From: Paludisphaera borealis
Lineage (GTDB): Bacteria; Planctomycetota; Planctomycetia; Isosphaerales; Isosphaeraceae
Direction of reading: 5' to 3'
Assembly: GCF_001956985.1 (NCBI RefSeq)
Contig: NZ_CP019082.1
Location: 4,154,001-4,218,000, forward strand
Length of the DNA: 64,000 nt
In this document: positions 18,320-27,873 of the stretch, in pieces
How positions within the stretch are numbered: position 1 is the stretch's first letter
How the letters are laid out: every line of letters starts with the position of its first letter
The notes under the pieces: generated by a model
The model's database searches: none
What the model saw: only the letters and a program-made list of their open reading frames with translations
Told to the model about the DNA's origin: nothing
Program-made: the position numbers and the translations under genes

Positions 18320-18455
18320 GCAGCCCGAAGCGCCGGCGAGTGAATCGATTCGATTCGAATGGCCGACCGGAAATGCACTCGCTGGCGCTTCGGGCTTGTA
18401 TCCGGACCTGGACCCCCGAACCCCTATGTTCACGACGGCGTCACGGGCGGTTTCT
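18320..18455. repeat. Family A cassette with divergent tail, copy 5
   Basis: The left arm (CAGCCCGAAGCGCCGGCGAG) and the right arm (CACTCGCTGGCGCTTCGGGC) flank a 32-bp loop with GGCCGACCGGAAA. The tail (GTTCACGACGGCGTCACGGG) is recognisable but has diverged. The loop core is the reverse complement of the one in copies 3 and 4, so loops can lie in either orientation. Confidence 0.75.
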
Positions 18456-18576
18456 CCGGCTTCGGAAACCGACCTCGGGGAAACGGCCCGCCGGGCTTCT
18501 TCGACGGGGCGTCGCATGTCGTATCCTTATTGTGGTGGATCAGCGGCCGGGGGTTCTTTGGCAAGACGGCTTCAGG

Positions 18577-19002
18577 GATCGAGCGACACGCGAAAACCGC
18601 GCGAACGGACCCAATTTCGGCCCGGCGGGTCGAGAGGTCGAGATCGAGCGACACGCGAAAACCGCGCGAACGGACCCAATTTCGGCCCGGCGGGTCGGGC
18701 AGGCGAGAAAGGGGTCGAGCGGGTGAGAAGAACCGCGCGAACGAACCCAATTCCAGGAAGCGGCCAACCAGCGCCAACCTATTACCGAAATTCGGCTTGC
18801 GTCGTTTCCTCAGCGATCGTCCCAGGGACGTTCGGCGCGAACGGACCCAATCGTCCGGAAGGCCGCGCGGGGGTGGATAGGAGGCTCCGGTGGAGGCGGC
18901 GCGGGCGAATTCCGCGCGAACGGACCCAATTCCGGGGAACGGTCGGGACCTCGTGGACGATCGCGGCAGGGGCGAATTCCGCGCGAACGGACCCAATTTC
19001 GG
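18577..19002. repeat. Six-copy dispersed repeat array (family C: GCGCGAACGGACCCAATT)
   Basis: The word CGCGCGAACGGACCCAATTT or a close variant begins at about 18597, 18662, 18733, 18833, 18912 and 18979. Copies 1 and 2 lie in a 65-bp direct duplication that starts GATCGAGCGACACGCGAAAA. Later spacers are unrelated in sequence and 41-77 bp long. All copies have the same orientation, pointing toward larE. An open frame crosses the array, but its translation is only the repeat word read as protein (RERTQF) and I do not treat it as a gene. Confidence 0.8.
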
Positions 19003-19141
19003 GGGAGGGTTCGGCGGACGATCGGGGAGGGCGGGGAGGGGGGCCGCTTGAGGGGATCGGCCGGTGTTCCTACAATCGAGGGTGGCGTAAACGGCGCGGA
19101 GCACGCGCGGCGGGTTCCTAAGGTTGGATGGGAGGTGGGTT

Positions 19142-20017
19142 TTGAGCTCAAGCCCTTGGACGGCCACGGACCCGGCGCTGGCGGGCATTCGGGATTCGTT
19201 GATCCAGACGCTCCGGGGCTACGGCCGGGTGGCGGTCGCGTATTCGGGGGGGATCGACAGCACGGTCGTCGCCCGCGCGGCGTTCGAGGCGCTCGGCGAC
19301 GCGGCCGTGGCGGTGACGGCGGTTTCGGAGAGTCTCGCGCAGGGTGAGCTGGAAGAGGCCGAGAGCCTGGCCAAGCAGATCGGCATCCGCCATCGGCTGA
19401 TCCGGACCGAGGAGTTCGCCGACCCGAACTATCTCCGCAACAACGCCGACCGCTGCTACTTCTGCAAGTCCGAGCTGTACGGCCGGCTGAGCGGTCTGCT
19501 GGGCGAGCTGGGGGTCGACGTGATCGCCTCGGGGGCCAACACCGACGACCGGGGCGAGCACCGGCCGGGGATGCGGGCCGCCGGCGAGAACGGCGTGCGG
19601 CACCCACTCCAGGAATGCGAGCTGGGCAAGGACGCCGTCCGGGCCCTGGCCAAGGCCTGGGGCCTGCCCACCTGGGACAAGCCGGCGACCCCCTGCCTGT
19701 CGAGCCGGATCGCCTATGGCGAGGCGGTCACCCCCGAACGCGTCCGGATGATCGACGAGGCCGAGGCCTGGCTCCGCCGCCAGGGGCTGCGGCTGCTCCG
19801 GGTCCGCTACCACAAGAACGACATGGCCCGGATCGAGGTCCCGCTCGACGAGCTGGCCAAACTCGCCGCCGAGCCCGTCCGCTCCGAGCTGGTCAAGGTC
19901 TTCCGCGACCTCGGGTTCAAGTTCGTTGCCCTCGATCTGGAAGGGTTCCGCTCGGGAAGCCTCAACGGCCTGATCCCGCTCGAAAGCCTCCTGGTCGCCC
20001 CCACGGCCCGGCGCTGA
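19142..20017 (+). CDS. larE: LarE-like ATP-dependent sacrificial sulfur transferase
   Basis: The product has 291 residues. SGGIDST at 35-41 is the PP-loop ATP pyrophosphatase signature. Cys185 in PCLSSRI corresponds to the cysteine that LarE sacrifices as sulfur donor when making the nickel-pincer nucleotide cofactor of lactate racemase-type enzymes. NADRCYFCKSELY is a second conserved block. The TTG at 19142 has GGAGG six bases upstream and is preferred to TTG 19124. Its usual partners larB and larC are not within this window, so the cofactor route must be completed elsewhere or the protein serves another thiolation. Confidence 0.88.
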   Translation: MSSSPWTATDPALAGIRDSLIQTLRGYGRVAVAYSGGIDSTVVARAAFEALGDAAVAVTAVSESLAQGELEEAESLAKQIGIRHRLIRTEEFADPNYLRNNADRCYFCKSELYGRLSGLLGELGVDVIASGANTDDRGEHRPGMRAAGENGVRHPLQECELGKDAVRALAKAWGLPTWDKPATPCLSSRIAYGEAVTPERVRMIDEAEAWLRRQGLRLLRVRYHKNDMARIEVPLDELAKLAAEPVRSELVKVFRDLGFKFVALDLEGFRSGSLNGLIPLESLLVAPTARR

Positions 20018-20079
20018 CCGGATCGAACGCGGGCGACGACGATTCGATTCTCTTTCACAACGTGTGATGGGACCTTCCG

Positions 20080-20682
20080 ATGGCTCGCGTGACGTGCCGA
20101 TGCGGTGAGACGATCGAGGTGGCCAGCGGAGGTCCGGAGCGGATCGTCTGCCCGCGCTGCCAGACGCGGATCCGCATCCGCCGTCCCAAGGACCAGACGG
20201 CGGCCGCCGCCGCGGACGACGGCTACATCCGGTTCCCTTGCCCGTGCGGCAGGCGGCTGAAGCTGCGGGCGACGAGCCAGGTCGAGGCCGGCAAGTGCCC
20301 CGACTGCGGGCGCGTGGTGCCGATCCCCGAATCCGCCCGGACGGCCGGCGCGGGCGTCGGCGGCTCGTACGGGGCGAGGGCCGACGATCCGGAGGCCCGC
20401 ACCGACGAGCTGGACAAGCTCGACGTGGCGCGGCTCGACCGCTGGGCCGCGCGGCACGGGGTCTCGCCCGACGCCGCCGGCCGGCAGGCCGCGACGAAGC
20501 CCCCCCGGGCCCCCCAGCCACCGACGGAAGTCCCTATCCGGACGGGAGATACGCCGCCGATCTCGCCCCCCCCGGCCTTCAAGCGCGAGGCGGGCCTCCG
20601 CGTCTGCCCGAAGTGCCGTAAACCCCTGCACATGAGCGCCACCGTCTGCCGGTCGTGCGGCGAATCGACCCCCAAGACCTGA
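20080..20682 (+). CDS. Triple zinc-ribbon protein
   Basis: The product has 200 residues with three four-cysteine ribbons. The first uses C6, C8, C24 and C27 (CRC...CPRC). The second reads CPCGRRLKL...CPDCG. The third, at the C-terminus, reads CPKCRKPL...CRSCG. The middle (about 85-170) is a disordered Pro/Ala/Asp-rich linker. Such proteins usually bind nucleic acid or other proteins. It follows larE by 62 bp in the same direction and could share its transcript. No specific role is evident. Confidence 0.7.
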   Translation: MARVTCRCGETIEVASGGPERIVCPRCQTRIRIRRPKDQTAAAAADDGYIRFPCPCGRRLKLRATSQVEAGKCPDCGRVVPIPESARTAGAGVGGSYGARADDPEARTDELDKLDVARLDRWAARHGVSPDAAGRQAATKPPRAPQPPTEVPIRTGDTPPISPPPAFKREAGLRVCPKCRKPLHMSATVCRSCGESTPKT

Positions 20683-20698
20683 CGCGGGCCGAAGACCG

Positions 20699-22576
20699 CT
20701 ACTCGTCGGGAGGCCGACGCCTGAGGGCCGGGTCCCAGGCCCCCGTCCCGACGTCGTCCGGCCCTCCGTCCAGCCACCGCTTCGCCTCGAACGCCCCGTG
20801 TTCGTCCTTGAGATTAGGGCCGACCGAATGCACGAGGAACCGCCCGTCGCGCCGCTCGACCCGGTACGCCTCGCCCGAAAACGGGTCGACCGGCGGATCG
20901 GCCAGGAACTCGGGACCGATCGCCGCAACCGACTCCGGCCACGAGCCGGTCTTCCGGCGGTGCCGCTCGGCGGCGCACAGGATGACCGCCGCCCCCAGGC
21001 TGGCCTGGTAGCGAGTCAGGGCCTTCTCAGCGGCGGTCGCGCCCGGCGTCATCAGCAAGGGCAGCGTCGCAACGAACATCCCGAGCCGGGACTCCTTCAC
21101 CCGGCCGACCTCGACTCGCCACGCCTTCCAGGCCGCCTGCCGTTCGAGGGGAGGGCGGCTCGCGGCCGACACCAGCTCGTTCATCCATTCGAGCCCCACA
21201 GCCCGCTGGTTGTCGAACATGAGCGTCCCCCAGGGGGCGATCGCGTGGGCGGGGTCGCCCGGCGACCACTGGCCGCTGAGCGCGGCGATGGAGAGTTCGG
21301 CGTCCCGGACCTTCCGGATGACCTCGTCGAGCATCGCCCGCTCGCCCCGCATGGCCTCGATCAGGAGCGTCTGGGGCGACTCGTGGAGGAGGTCGGCCTG
21401 GAGCGCGGCCAGGGCGGCGTCGGACGGCTCACCCTGGGCCAGGACGCGACGAGCGGAGTGCATCGCGATTTCCCCCAGCGCGATCCGGACGAGCTTGGAG
21501 ATCACCATGGGCTCGTCGCCGATCGAGCGGCCGACGCCGAGGATCGCCCGGCAGGATTCGAGGGCGCCGTCGATGTCTCCGTCCTGGGCCTGGATCGCCG
21601 CGTCGGCCGCGAGCAGCCGGGCGACGAGCCGGGCCTCCTGGGTCTCGGGCAAGCGGATGTCGATCGGATTGGGGGTGAGTTCCAGGACGTGCCCTCCGCC
21701 CTCGTAGTCGGCGACGGTTCGGGCCAGTCCGACGGCGTCGGCGTGATCGGCCAGTTCGGCCCGCACCAGGTCGGCCGTCTCGTCGTCCATCCGGACGTTG
21801 CTCTCCAGACGCGCGAGCCGCTCGAAGGCCCGGGCCGCCTCGCTCGGCGTCGGCGTCGGCGTCGGCCCGCCGGGATGCACCGGCGCGTCCGAGGGCCAGC
21901 CCTCCGGCATCATCGCGACCACGTCGGCCACGACGATCGCGGAATTGTCCTCATCGGGCGGCATGACGCGGGCGGCCATCAGCTCGTCGAACCGCCAGCC
22001 CGGGTCGTCCCGGTCGGTCGCGGCGAGCGCCGCGGCCAGCCGACGGTCGACGAACCGCCCAGCGTAGATCCCCACGCCGAAAGCCGTTGCGAGGATCAAG
22101 AGCACCGAGACGCCGACCAGCCAGGGCCACCGCCGACGCCGGGGCCGAGGAAGATCGCCCGGCGCGGCCTGGGCTCGTCGCCAGGGGAAGAAACGGATCG
22201 GCCGGTCGGCGATCGACCGCCGGGTTCCCGAGCGGGACGACCCTCGGGCTCGGTCGATCAGGAACCCGATCAACCCGGCCGCCGCGCCGACGACGATCCC
22301 GAGGAGGACGGCGGCGAGATAGACCAGGACGACCTTGAAGACCAGCTGATGCAGGCCGAAGCCGCGTCCGGCTCCCAGGCCGAACGCGGTCGGGACAAGT
22401 CCTACTGTCAGATAGAGGAGCGCGAACGGCCCGAAGACGAGGGAGAAGGCGCGGAACCCGGTCTTCGCCCCGCGCCCGACTGCCTTCAGGAAGGACGGCC
22501 GGGGAAGGGGGGTGACTTCGGTGACGTCGAGCGGTGGCGCGAGGGGTTCGGCGGGATCGGCTTCGGGGGCGTCCAT
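20699..22576 (-). CDS. Membrane protein of unknown function with large exported domain
   Basis: The product has about 625 residues. Hydrophobic helices occur at about 45-66, 80-110 and 150-172 (WLVGVSVLLILATAFGVGIYAG), followed by a soluble domain of about 450 residues. That domain includes a helix-rich middle and a C-terminal stretch SFSGEAYRVERRDGRFLVHSVGPN, a phrase typical of planctomycete pseudopilin-like exported proteins. The ATG at 22576 is preferred over TTG 22597; neither has a clear ribosome-binding site. It is convergent with the zinc-ribbon gene (16 bp apart). Confidence 0.65.
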   Translation of the reverse strand: MDAPEADPAEPLAPPLDVTEVTPLPRPSFLKAVGRGAKTGFRAFSLVFGPFALLYLTVGLVPTAFGLGAGRGFGLHQLVFKVVLVYLAAVLLGIVVGAAAGLIGFLIDRARGSSRSGTRRSIADRPIRFFPWRRAQAAPGDLPRPRRRRWPWLVGVSVLLILATAFGVGIYAGRFVDRRLAAALAATDRDDPGWRFDELMAARVMPPDEDNSAIVVADVVAMMPEGWPSDAPVHPGGPTPTPTPSEAARAFERLARLESNVRMDDETADLVRAELADHADAVGLARTVADYEGGGHVLELTPNPIDIRLPETQEARLVARLLAADAAIQAQDGDIDGALESCRAILGVGRSIGDEPMVISKLVRIALGEIAMHSARRVLAQGEPSDAALAALQADLLHESPQTLLIEAMRGERAMLDEVIRKVRDAELSIAALSGQWSPGDPAHAIAPWGTLMFDNQRAVGLEWMNELVSAASRPPLERQAAWKAWRVEVGRVKESRLGMFVATLPLLMTPGATAAEKALTRYQASLGAAVILCAAERHRRKTGSWPESVAAIGPEFLADPPVDPFSGEAYRVERRDGRFLVHSVGPNLKDEHGAFEAKRWLDGGPDDVGTGAWDPALRRRPPDE

Positions 22577-22627
22577 CGTCAAAGGAATACTCCGCAAGGC
22601 AGCCCGGGGCGAGCCCGTCGGGGATGC

Positions 22628-24133
22628 TCAGTCCTTGACCAGTTGCTCGAACCGGCCGGCGGCGTCGTCCCAGGCGCGGGTGTTGCGGGGCTCGTAGACG
22701 GTGACGGGGAACGACCGGGCGACGACGGCGCGCAGCTCCTGGAGCGAGCCCAGGCGGCCACGGCCGAGGGCCTGCATCAGGATGTTGCCGATCGCGGTGG
22801 CCTCGACGGGGCCGCCGTGGACCGGTCGGCCGCAGGCGTCGGCGGCGAACTGGCAGAGCAGCGTGTTCTTCGACCCGCCGCCGACGATGTGGATCGTCTT
22901 GATCTTGGTGCCGACGATGCCTTCCAGCCGCTCGATGGTCCAGCGGTACTTGAGGGCCAGGCTTTCCAGGCAGGTGCGGACGAGCGGCCCCTCGGCGTCG
23001 GGGGGCGTCTGGCCGGTCCGCTTGCAGAACGCCGCGATGCGCGAGGGCATGTCGCCGTGCGACAGGAACGACGGGTCGTCGGGGTCGATCAGGGCGGTGA
23101 ACGGCCGCGACGACATGGCCATCGCCATGAGCTGCTCGTAGCTCATCTCGTTGCCGGCGCGGGCCCAGGTGCGGCGGCTCTCCTGGACGAGCCAGAGCCC
23201 CATGATGTTCTTGAGCAGCCGGGTCGTCCCGGCGACGCCCCCCTCGTTGGTGAAGTTGTACCGCTGGGTCTCCGGGGTGATGACGGGCTGGCCGACCTCG
23301 ACGCCCAGCAGCGACCAGGTCCCCGAGCTGAGGTAGCACCAGTCCGGAGGGGCGCCGGGCGCGGCCGGGGGGCCGACGGCCGGCACGGCGGCGACGGCGC
23401 TGGCGGTGTCGTGGGTCGGCGGGGCGATCACGGTGAGCGGCTGGCTGACGCCGACCTCGGCGGCCACCGACTTCCGCAGCATCCCCAGCTCGCTCCCCGG
23501 ATCGATCAGCCTCGGCAGGATGTTCCGGGGGAGGTCGAGCGCCCGGCAGATCTCGTCGGACCACTCGCCGGTGCGGGGGTCGAGGAGCTGCGTGGTCGAC
23601 GAGTCGGTCCGCTCGCCGGCCCGCTCGCCGGTCAAGAGCCAGCCCAGGAGGTCGGGCATCATCAGCAGGGTCTCGGCCGAGTCCAGCAGCGGCGAGCCCG
23701 ACAGCTTGAGAGCCAGAAGCTGGTAGACCGTGTTGAACGGCAGGAACTGGAGCCCGGTGATCTCGTACAGCCGGTCGCGCGAGATCCGCTTGAAGGCGGC
23801 GTCGAACATCCCCTCGGTGCGGGCGTCGCGGTAGTGGACCGGGTTGCCCAGGAGAGTGTCGTTGCGGCCGACGAGCCCGAAGTCGACTCCCCAGGTGTCG
23901 ACGCCGATGCCGTCGAGCGACCCCTTGACCGCCGCCGTCTTGCCGATCGCCGTCTTCATCTCGTCGAAGAGGCGGGGGAGGTCCCAGTACAGGGTGTCGA
24001 GCATCTGCACCGGGCCGTTGGGGAACCGATGCATCTCCTCCAGCCCCAGCCGCTCGCCGTCGAAGCGCCCAAGCATCCCGCGCCCGCTCTCCGCTCCCAG
24101 ATCGAGCGCCAGGTAGTCCGTCGTCGTCGCCAT
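22628..24133 (-). CDS. rhaB: Rhamnulokinase (FGGY family)
   Basis: The product has 501 residues. The N-terminal ALDLGAESGRGMLGRFDGER is the rhamnulokinase form of the FGGY phosphate-binding motif. GVDTWGVDFGLV and the THDTASAVAAVP block, with the catalytic aspartate, follow. SSGTWSLLGVE and HIVGGGSKNTLLCQFAADA are the C-terminal nucleotide-binding motifs. The enzyme phosphorylates L-rhamnulose to L-rhamnulose 1-phosphate in the cytoplasm. No isomerase or aldolase gene is adjacent, so the rhamnose or fucose pathway genes must lie elsewhere. The start at 24133 puts the phosphate loop at residue 8, as in relatives. Confidence 0.9.
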   Translation of the reverse strand: MATTTDYLALDLGAESGRGMLGRFDGERLGLEEMHRFPNGPVQMLDTLYWDLPRLFDEMKTAIGKTAAVKGSLDGIGVDTWGVDFGLVGRNDTLLGNPVHYRDARTEGMFDAAFKRISRDRLYEITGLQFLPFNTVYQLLALKLSGSPLLDSAETLLMMPDLLGWLLTGERAGERTDSSTTQLLDPRTGEWSDEICRALDLPRNILPRLIDPGSELGMLRKSVAAEVGVSQPLTVIAPPTHDTASAVAAVPAVGPPAAPGAPPDWCYLSSGTWSLLGVEVGQPVITPETQRYNFTNEGGVAGTTRLLKNIMGLWLVQESRRTWARAGNEMSYEQLMAMAMSSRPFTALIDPDDPSFLSHGDMPSRIAAFCKRTGQTPPDAEGPLVRTCLESLALKYRWTIERLEGIVGTKIKTIHIVGGGSKNTLLCQFAADACGRPVHGGPVEATAIGNILMQALGRGRLGSLQELRAVVARSFPVTVYEPRNTRAWDDAAGRFEQLVKD

Positions 24134-24531
24134 GTCGCCTCGATCCTCCGCGCGCAGTATAACCCGGACCGTTCCCCGATCCCTCGCCCGACTCGACCCA
24201 AAACGTCCCCTGTCCAGGACGCACGCACGCACGATGGAAGCCGAGCCGAATCCCGTTATCAAAGGGCCGATCATAAAGGCTGCGCCCGCCGTTCGGCAAG
24301 CGGGCGACGGGCCGGGCCTCGACCTCCTACGCAGCACGAGTGGACGGACGGCCACGGCGACGCGAGAAGGGCGGCACGGATTTTGCGTCGGGATTATCCG
24401 GATCGTGGCGACATCGAGGGTTCCCATCGGCTCGCGGTCGAGTCGGGGCGAGGGTGGCCGAGCCGGCGGCTTCGTTCGCGGAAGCACGGGCGTTCGTGAA
24501 CGGCGCGCGGTCGTTCGAGGCGGGTTCAATC
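24134..24531. other. 398-bp divergent intergenic region
   Basis: This gap separates rhamnulokinase (leftward) from the large HEAT protein (rightward). An open frame continues upstream of the HEAT gene's ATG but encodes an Arg/Gly-rich sequence typical of chance translation in GC-rich DNA. I see no palindrome and no convincing promoter pair. It presumably carries promoters for both genes. Confidence 0.4.
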
Positions 24532-27500
24532 ATGGGTCTCTCGTCCTGGCTGGCTGATCTGGAGCACTTCCACACTTCGTATTTGCTGTTGGGCATGCTC
24601 GCGGCGGGGGCGTTGGCCGCCGGGGTGCTGTTCCGGATCGGCTTGATCGGTCTGGTGCTTCGGAGTTTCGGCCATGTCGTGAAGGCGAGCATCGAGGGGG
24701 GCTTCCGGACCTGGGAGTATCTGCTCGGATGGGCTTCGTGGGTGCAGTTCCTCGCGATCGTCGTCGGATTCCTGCTCGTGGGCGTACTCGTCGGCGGCTG
24801 GTTCCCCGTCCTCAGGATCGTCTGCAGCGCGGCGCTGTTGACGATGGGCTCGTCCGCCTGCTTTGCGTACATGTTCATTGATCTGGAGCGAAATGAGGTC
24901 GAACGGGGCTACAAGTCCATCCACAACCCTCTCAAGGGGCAACTGCTGGCCGAGAGCTTGAAGCAGTACGGGAAGCAGGTCGGCATTCCGCTGCTGATCT
25001 CCGCCGCGGCGGCCGCGATCGGCGGCTTCGCCCTGCTCAACCAAGGGCTCTACGAGACGGTCGGAGGGAACTGGTATGAAGTGGCGGAGAAGCCCCGCGA
25101 GCCGATCTACGTCGACTTCCTGGCGTTCTCGATCACGCGGGTCCTGAACTTGATGGACGTCCTCGACCTGGCCAAGTCGCATCACATCCTCGGAGCCGAA
25201 TCCGTCCGCCCGGCGGCCTGGCCCGCCGCGACCCTGGCCGCCGTCTTCAAGATGTTCTTCACGGTCGTGCTGCTCCACCAGGTCTTCGCCTCCTTGCGAC
25301 AGGGGAAGTTGCTGGCGGAGACGATCGCCGACTTCTGGAGCCCCCACGAGCCGATCCACGAAAGGGCCAAGAACGCGCTTCCGGTTTATGGGATCGTCGC
25401 CATCGGCCCGCTGCTTCGCTCGCTGAACTCCGTCACCTCGCTGACCAAGGAGCAACGGGACCAGCTTCCGTTGATCCTGGAGACGATGGGGCCGTCGATC
25501 ATCCCGGCCCTCGCCCACCACCTTCACGACCCCCACGAGCACGTGAAAGCGGTCTCCGCGTCCGCGCTCGGGCGGCTCCACGCCGTGGATTCCACGCACG
25601 CGCTGGTCGCACTCTTCGAGGACCCCAGCCCCATCGTCCGGCAAAGCGTGGTCGAAGCCCTCGGACGCCTCTGGAGGCGGCCGACGGGCGGCGCCCGCCA
25701 TCCGGGCTTCCCCCGAGCGAGGCGACGCGGACCGAGGTGGGGCTGGATCGAAGGTTGGATCGTGCGCAACAAGGGCGTTTCGTCGCAGGCCGCGGAGGAT
25801 GCGAGCCCCGCCGAACTCGCCTTGTCGACGCTGGAAGCGGCCCTCGAAGACGACTCGAACGTGGTGCGGGCCGAGGCCGTCGAGGCGCTGGGGGGGATCG
25901 GGCTGGGGGCGACGGCCGTAGCCCCGAAGCTGATCGCGATGTCGAAGGAGGGGGACGAGAGCCTCCGCTGCCAGGTGGCGCGCGCCCTGGGCGAGGTCGG
26001 AGGCGACGTGGAAACCACCCTGGCCGCGCTCATCGAGCTGCTCGAAGACGCGAGCCCGGAGGTCAAGGCCGCGGCGGCGCGGGCGCTCGGCGCGCTCGGG
26101 AAGCCGGCCGGCCCGGCGGTCCAGTCGCTGGCGGAGTTGTTGCAAGATCGAGACGAGTCGGTGCGCGCGGCGGCGGCCGAGGCCATCGGCCTGGTCGGGT
26201 CGATCGACCAGGCCGCGGCGGAAACCCTGATCGAAGGACTGGCCAGTCTGGACAACGTCGTAAGGGCCCACACGGCCCAGGCCCTGGGGACCATCGGCGC
26301 GGCGGCCGAAGAGGCCGCGCCGGCCCTGGTCGAGGCGATGGAAGACGACAACGACCGGGTTCGCGCCGAGGCCGTCCATGCGCTCGGCAAGCTCGGCGAG
26401 GCGGTCGGTGAGGCCGCCGTCCCGGGCCTCGTGCGGGCCCTCCAGGACGAAGACAATACGGTCAGCGCGCTAGCCGCCGAGGCCCTGGGCCAGATGGGCG
26501 ATTCCGCCGCCGAGGCCATGTCGGCCCTTGTCGACTCGCTGGGCCATCTCAATCCGCAAGTGCGCATCAACGCCTGCGAGGCGCTCGGGAACCTCGGCTC
26601 GGACGCAGCGAGCGTCCGCGAGGCCCTCGAAGCCGCGGCGCGGGATGAGGACGGAGGGGTTCGCAGCCAGGCCATGCTCGCGCTGGGTGAGATCGGCGCG
26701 CCGACGCCGAGATCGATGGAGCTGGCCCTCTCGGGATTCGTCGACGCCGATCCTTTGATGCGAGCCGCCGCCGTGACGGCCGCGGGCCGATGGGGCGAGG
26801 CGAGTGCGGCGGTCCTGGACGGCCTGGAGTCCCTCCTGGCCGATTCCAACGACCAGGTCAAGGTCGAGGTGATCCGGGTGCTGCCCAAGCTGGCCGGCGC
26901 CACTCCGGAGTTGATCGCAGGCTTGTGCCGCCGTTTGGTCGAAGACGACAGCGCATCGGTCCAGGCCCACGCCGCGCTCGCGCTGGGCAAGCTCGGAGCC
27001 GCCGCGATCGAGGCCGGCGAGCCGCTGCTCCGCGCGGTGCAGACCGGCGAGGTCGGCGTCAGGGAGCAGGCCATGCGGGCGATCGTCATGATCCAGCCCC
27101 CCGAAACGATGGAAGCCCTGGCCGTCGGCCTCAGGGACGCCTCGGTCGACGTTCGCGTGCTGGCGTCCGCGAGCTGGGTGAACGCCGAGGCCGTCCCGGA
27201 AGGGGCGACCCCCGCGTTGCTCGAGGCCCTGCGCGATCCAGAGGTTCGGGTGCGGGCCAACGCCGCGGCCGCGATGGCGAGGCTCGACGCCATCCCGGCC
27301 GAGGCCGTCTCCCTCCTCATCGATTGCACTTCCGACCCCAACGGCGCACTCCGGCTGAACGCGGCGACGGCCCTTAAACGGGCCCCGACCGAGGCCGTCG
27401 CCGAGGTCATGGCGCACTTGACCGGAGACCCGAACGCGCGCGTGCGGCTGGCCGCCGCGAGCTCCCTCCTGGCCGTCGAGCCGAGCAACGCCGACGCCGG

Positions 27501-27660
27501 CGCCGTCTTGATGGAATCGCTCGCCGACCAGACGCCCCGAGTCCGGGAGGAGGCGCTCGATGTCTTCGAGTCGCTCGGCGAGGAGGGCGCCGTCGTCCTC
27601 GACGCACTCCAGAACAACGTCGCGACGGAAGCAGCGCTTCAAGGGCGAGAGGGCGCCTGA
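24532..27660 (+). CDS. Polytopic membrane protein with very long HEAT-repeat domain
   Basis: The product has 1042 residues. The first 240 residues contain five or six hydrophobic helices (YLLLGMLAAGALAAGVLF, QFLAIVVGFLLVGVLVGG, PLLISAAAAAIGGFALL and others). Residues about 290-1040 are at least 20 HEAT/PBS repeats (VRAEAVEALGGIG, VKAAAARALGALG, VRINACEALGNLG), interrupted once at about 390-415 by a basic, glycine- and arginine-rich insert. The solenoid is likely cytoplasmic and used for protein binding. It is a second HEAT membrane protein in the window, built differently from the one at 10061. The ATG at 24532 begins directly before the first helix. Confidence 0.75.
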   Translation: MGLSSWLADLEHFHTSYLLLGMLAAGALAAGVLFRIGLIGLVLRSFGHVVKASIEGGFRTWEYLLGWASWVQFLAIVVGFLLVGVLVGGWFPVLRIVCSAALLTMGSSACFAYMFIDLERNEVERGYKSIHNPLKGQLLAESLKQYGKQVGIPLLISAAAAAIGGFALLNQGLYETVGGNWYEVAEKPREPIYVDFLAFSITRVLNLMDVLDLAKSHHILGAESVRPAAWPAATLAAVFKMFFTVVLLHQVFASLRQGKLLAETIADFWSPHEPIHERAKNALPVYGIVAIGPLLRSLNSVTSLTKEQRDQLPLILETMGPSIIPALAHHLHDPHEHVKAVSASALGRLHAVDSTHALVALFEDPSPIVRQSVVEALGRLWRRPTGGARHPGFPRARRRGPRWGWIEGWIVRNKGVSSQAAEDASPAELALSTLEAALEDDSNVVRAEAVEALGGIGLGATAVAPKLIAMSKEGDESLRCQVARALGEVGGDVETTLAALIELLEDASPEVKAAAARALGALGKPAGPAVQSLAELLQDRDESVRAAAAEAIGLVGSIDQAAAETLIEGLASLDNVVRAHTAQALGTIGAAAEEAAPALVEAMEDDNDRVRAEAVHALGKLGEAVGEAAVPGLVRALQDEDNTVSALAAEALGQMGDSAAEAMSALVDSLGHLNPQVRINACEALGNLGSDAASVREALEAAARDEDGGVRSQAMLALGEIGAPTPRSMELALSGFVDADPLMRAAAVTAAGRWGEASAAVLDGLESLLADSNDQVKVEVIRVLPKLAGATPELIAGLCRRLVEDDSASVQAHAALALGKLGAAAIEAGEPLLRAVQTGEVGVREQAMRAIVMIQPPETMEALAVGLRDASVDVRVLASASWVNAEAVPEGATPALLEALRDPEVRVRANAAAAMARLDAIPAEAVSLLIDCTSDPNGALRLNAATALKRAPTEAVAEVMAHLTGDPNARVRLAAASSLLAVEPSNADAGAVLMESLADQTPRVREEALDVFESLGEEGAVVLDALQNNVATEAALQGREGA

Positions 27661-27873
27661 CCGCCGATCAAGAGGGCGCCGGCCCACTCACTCGGCCTTC
27701 GGCGACGGCGCGTCGAGGAACGGCGGAATGATCGCGAGCAGCAGATCGGCGCGATTCACGATCGCCCTGTCCCCGGCCCGTCGACGGCTCCGAACGGGGC
27801 GCCCGATTGCACGAGCCAGCTGGATCGGCGAAGATTCGACCACCTTTCACGGCCTAACTGAGGAGCCCTCGAC

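Noticed and set aside
18577-19002. Possible CRISPR array
   Set aside because: Six units are spaced irregularly (65-100 bp), units vary at their ends, spacers are 41-77 bp and no cas gene is nearby.
18207-19121. Long rightward reading frame over the repeat island
   Set aside because: Its translation consists of repeat words ([14 protein letters not shown]) in several frames. GC-rich palindromes create such frames by chance.
19142-20017. Alternative LarE assignment as an ExsB/QueC-type or NAD synthetase
   Set aside because: The PP-loop is shared, but PCLSSRI and NADRCYFCKSELY are LarE-specific blocks and the length fits LarE.
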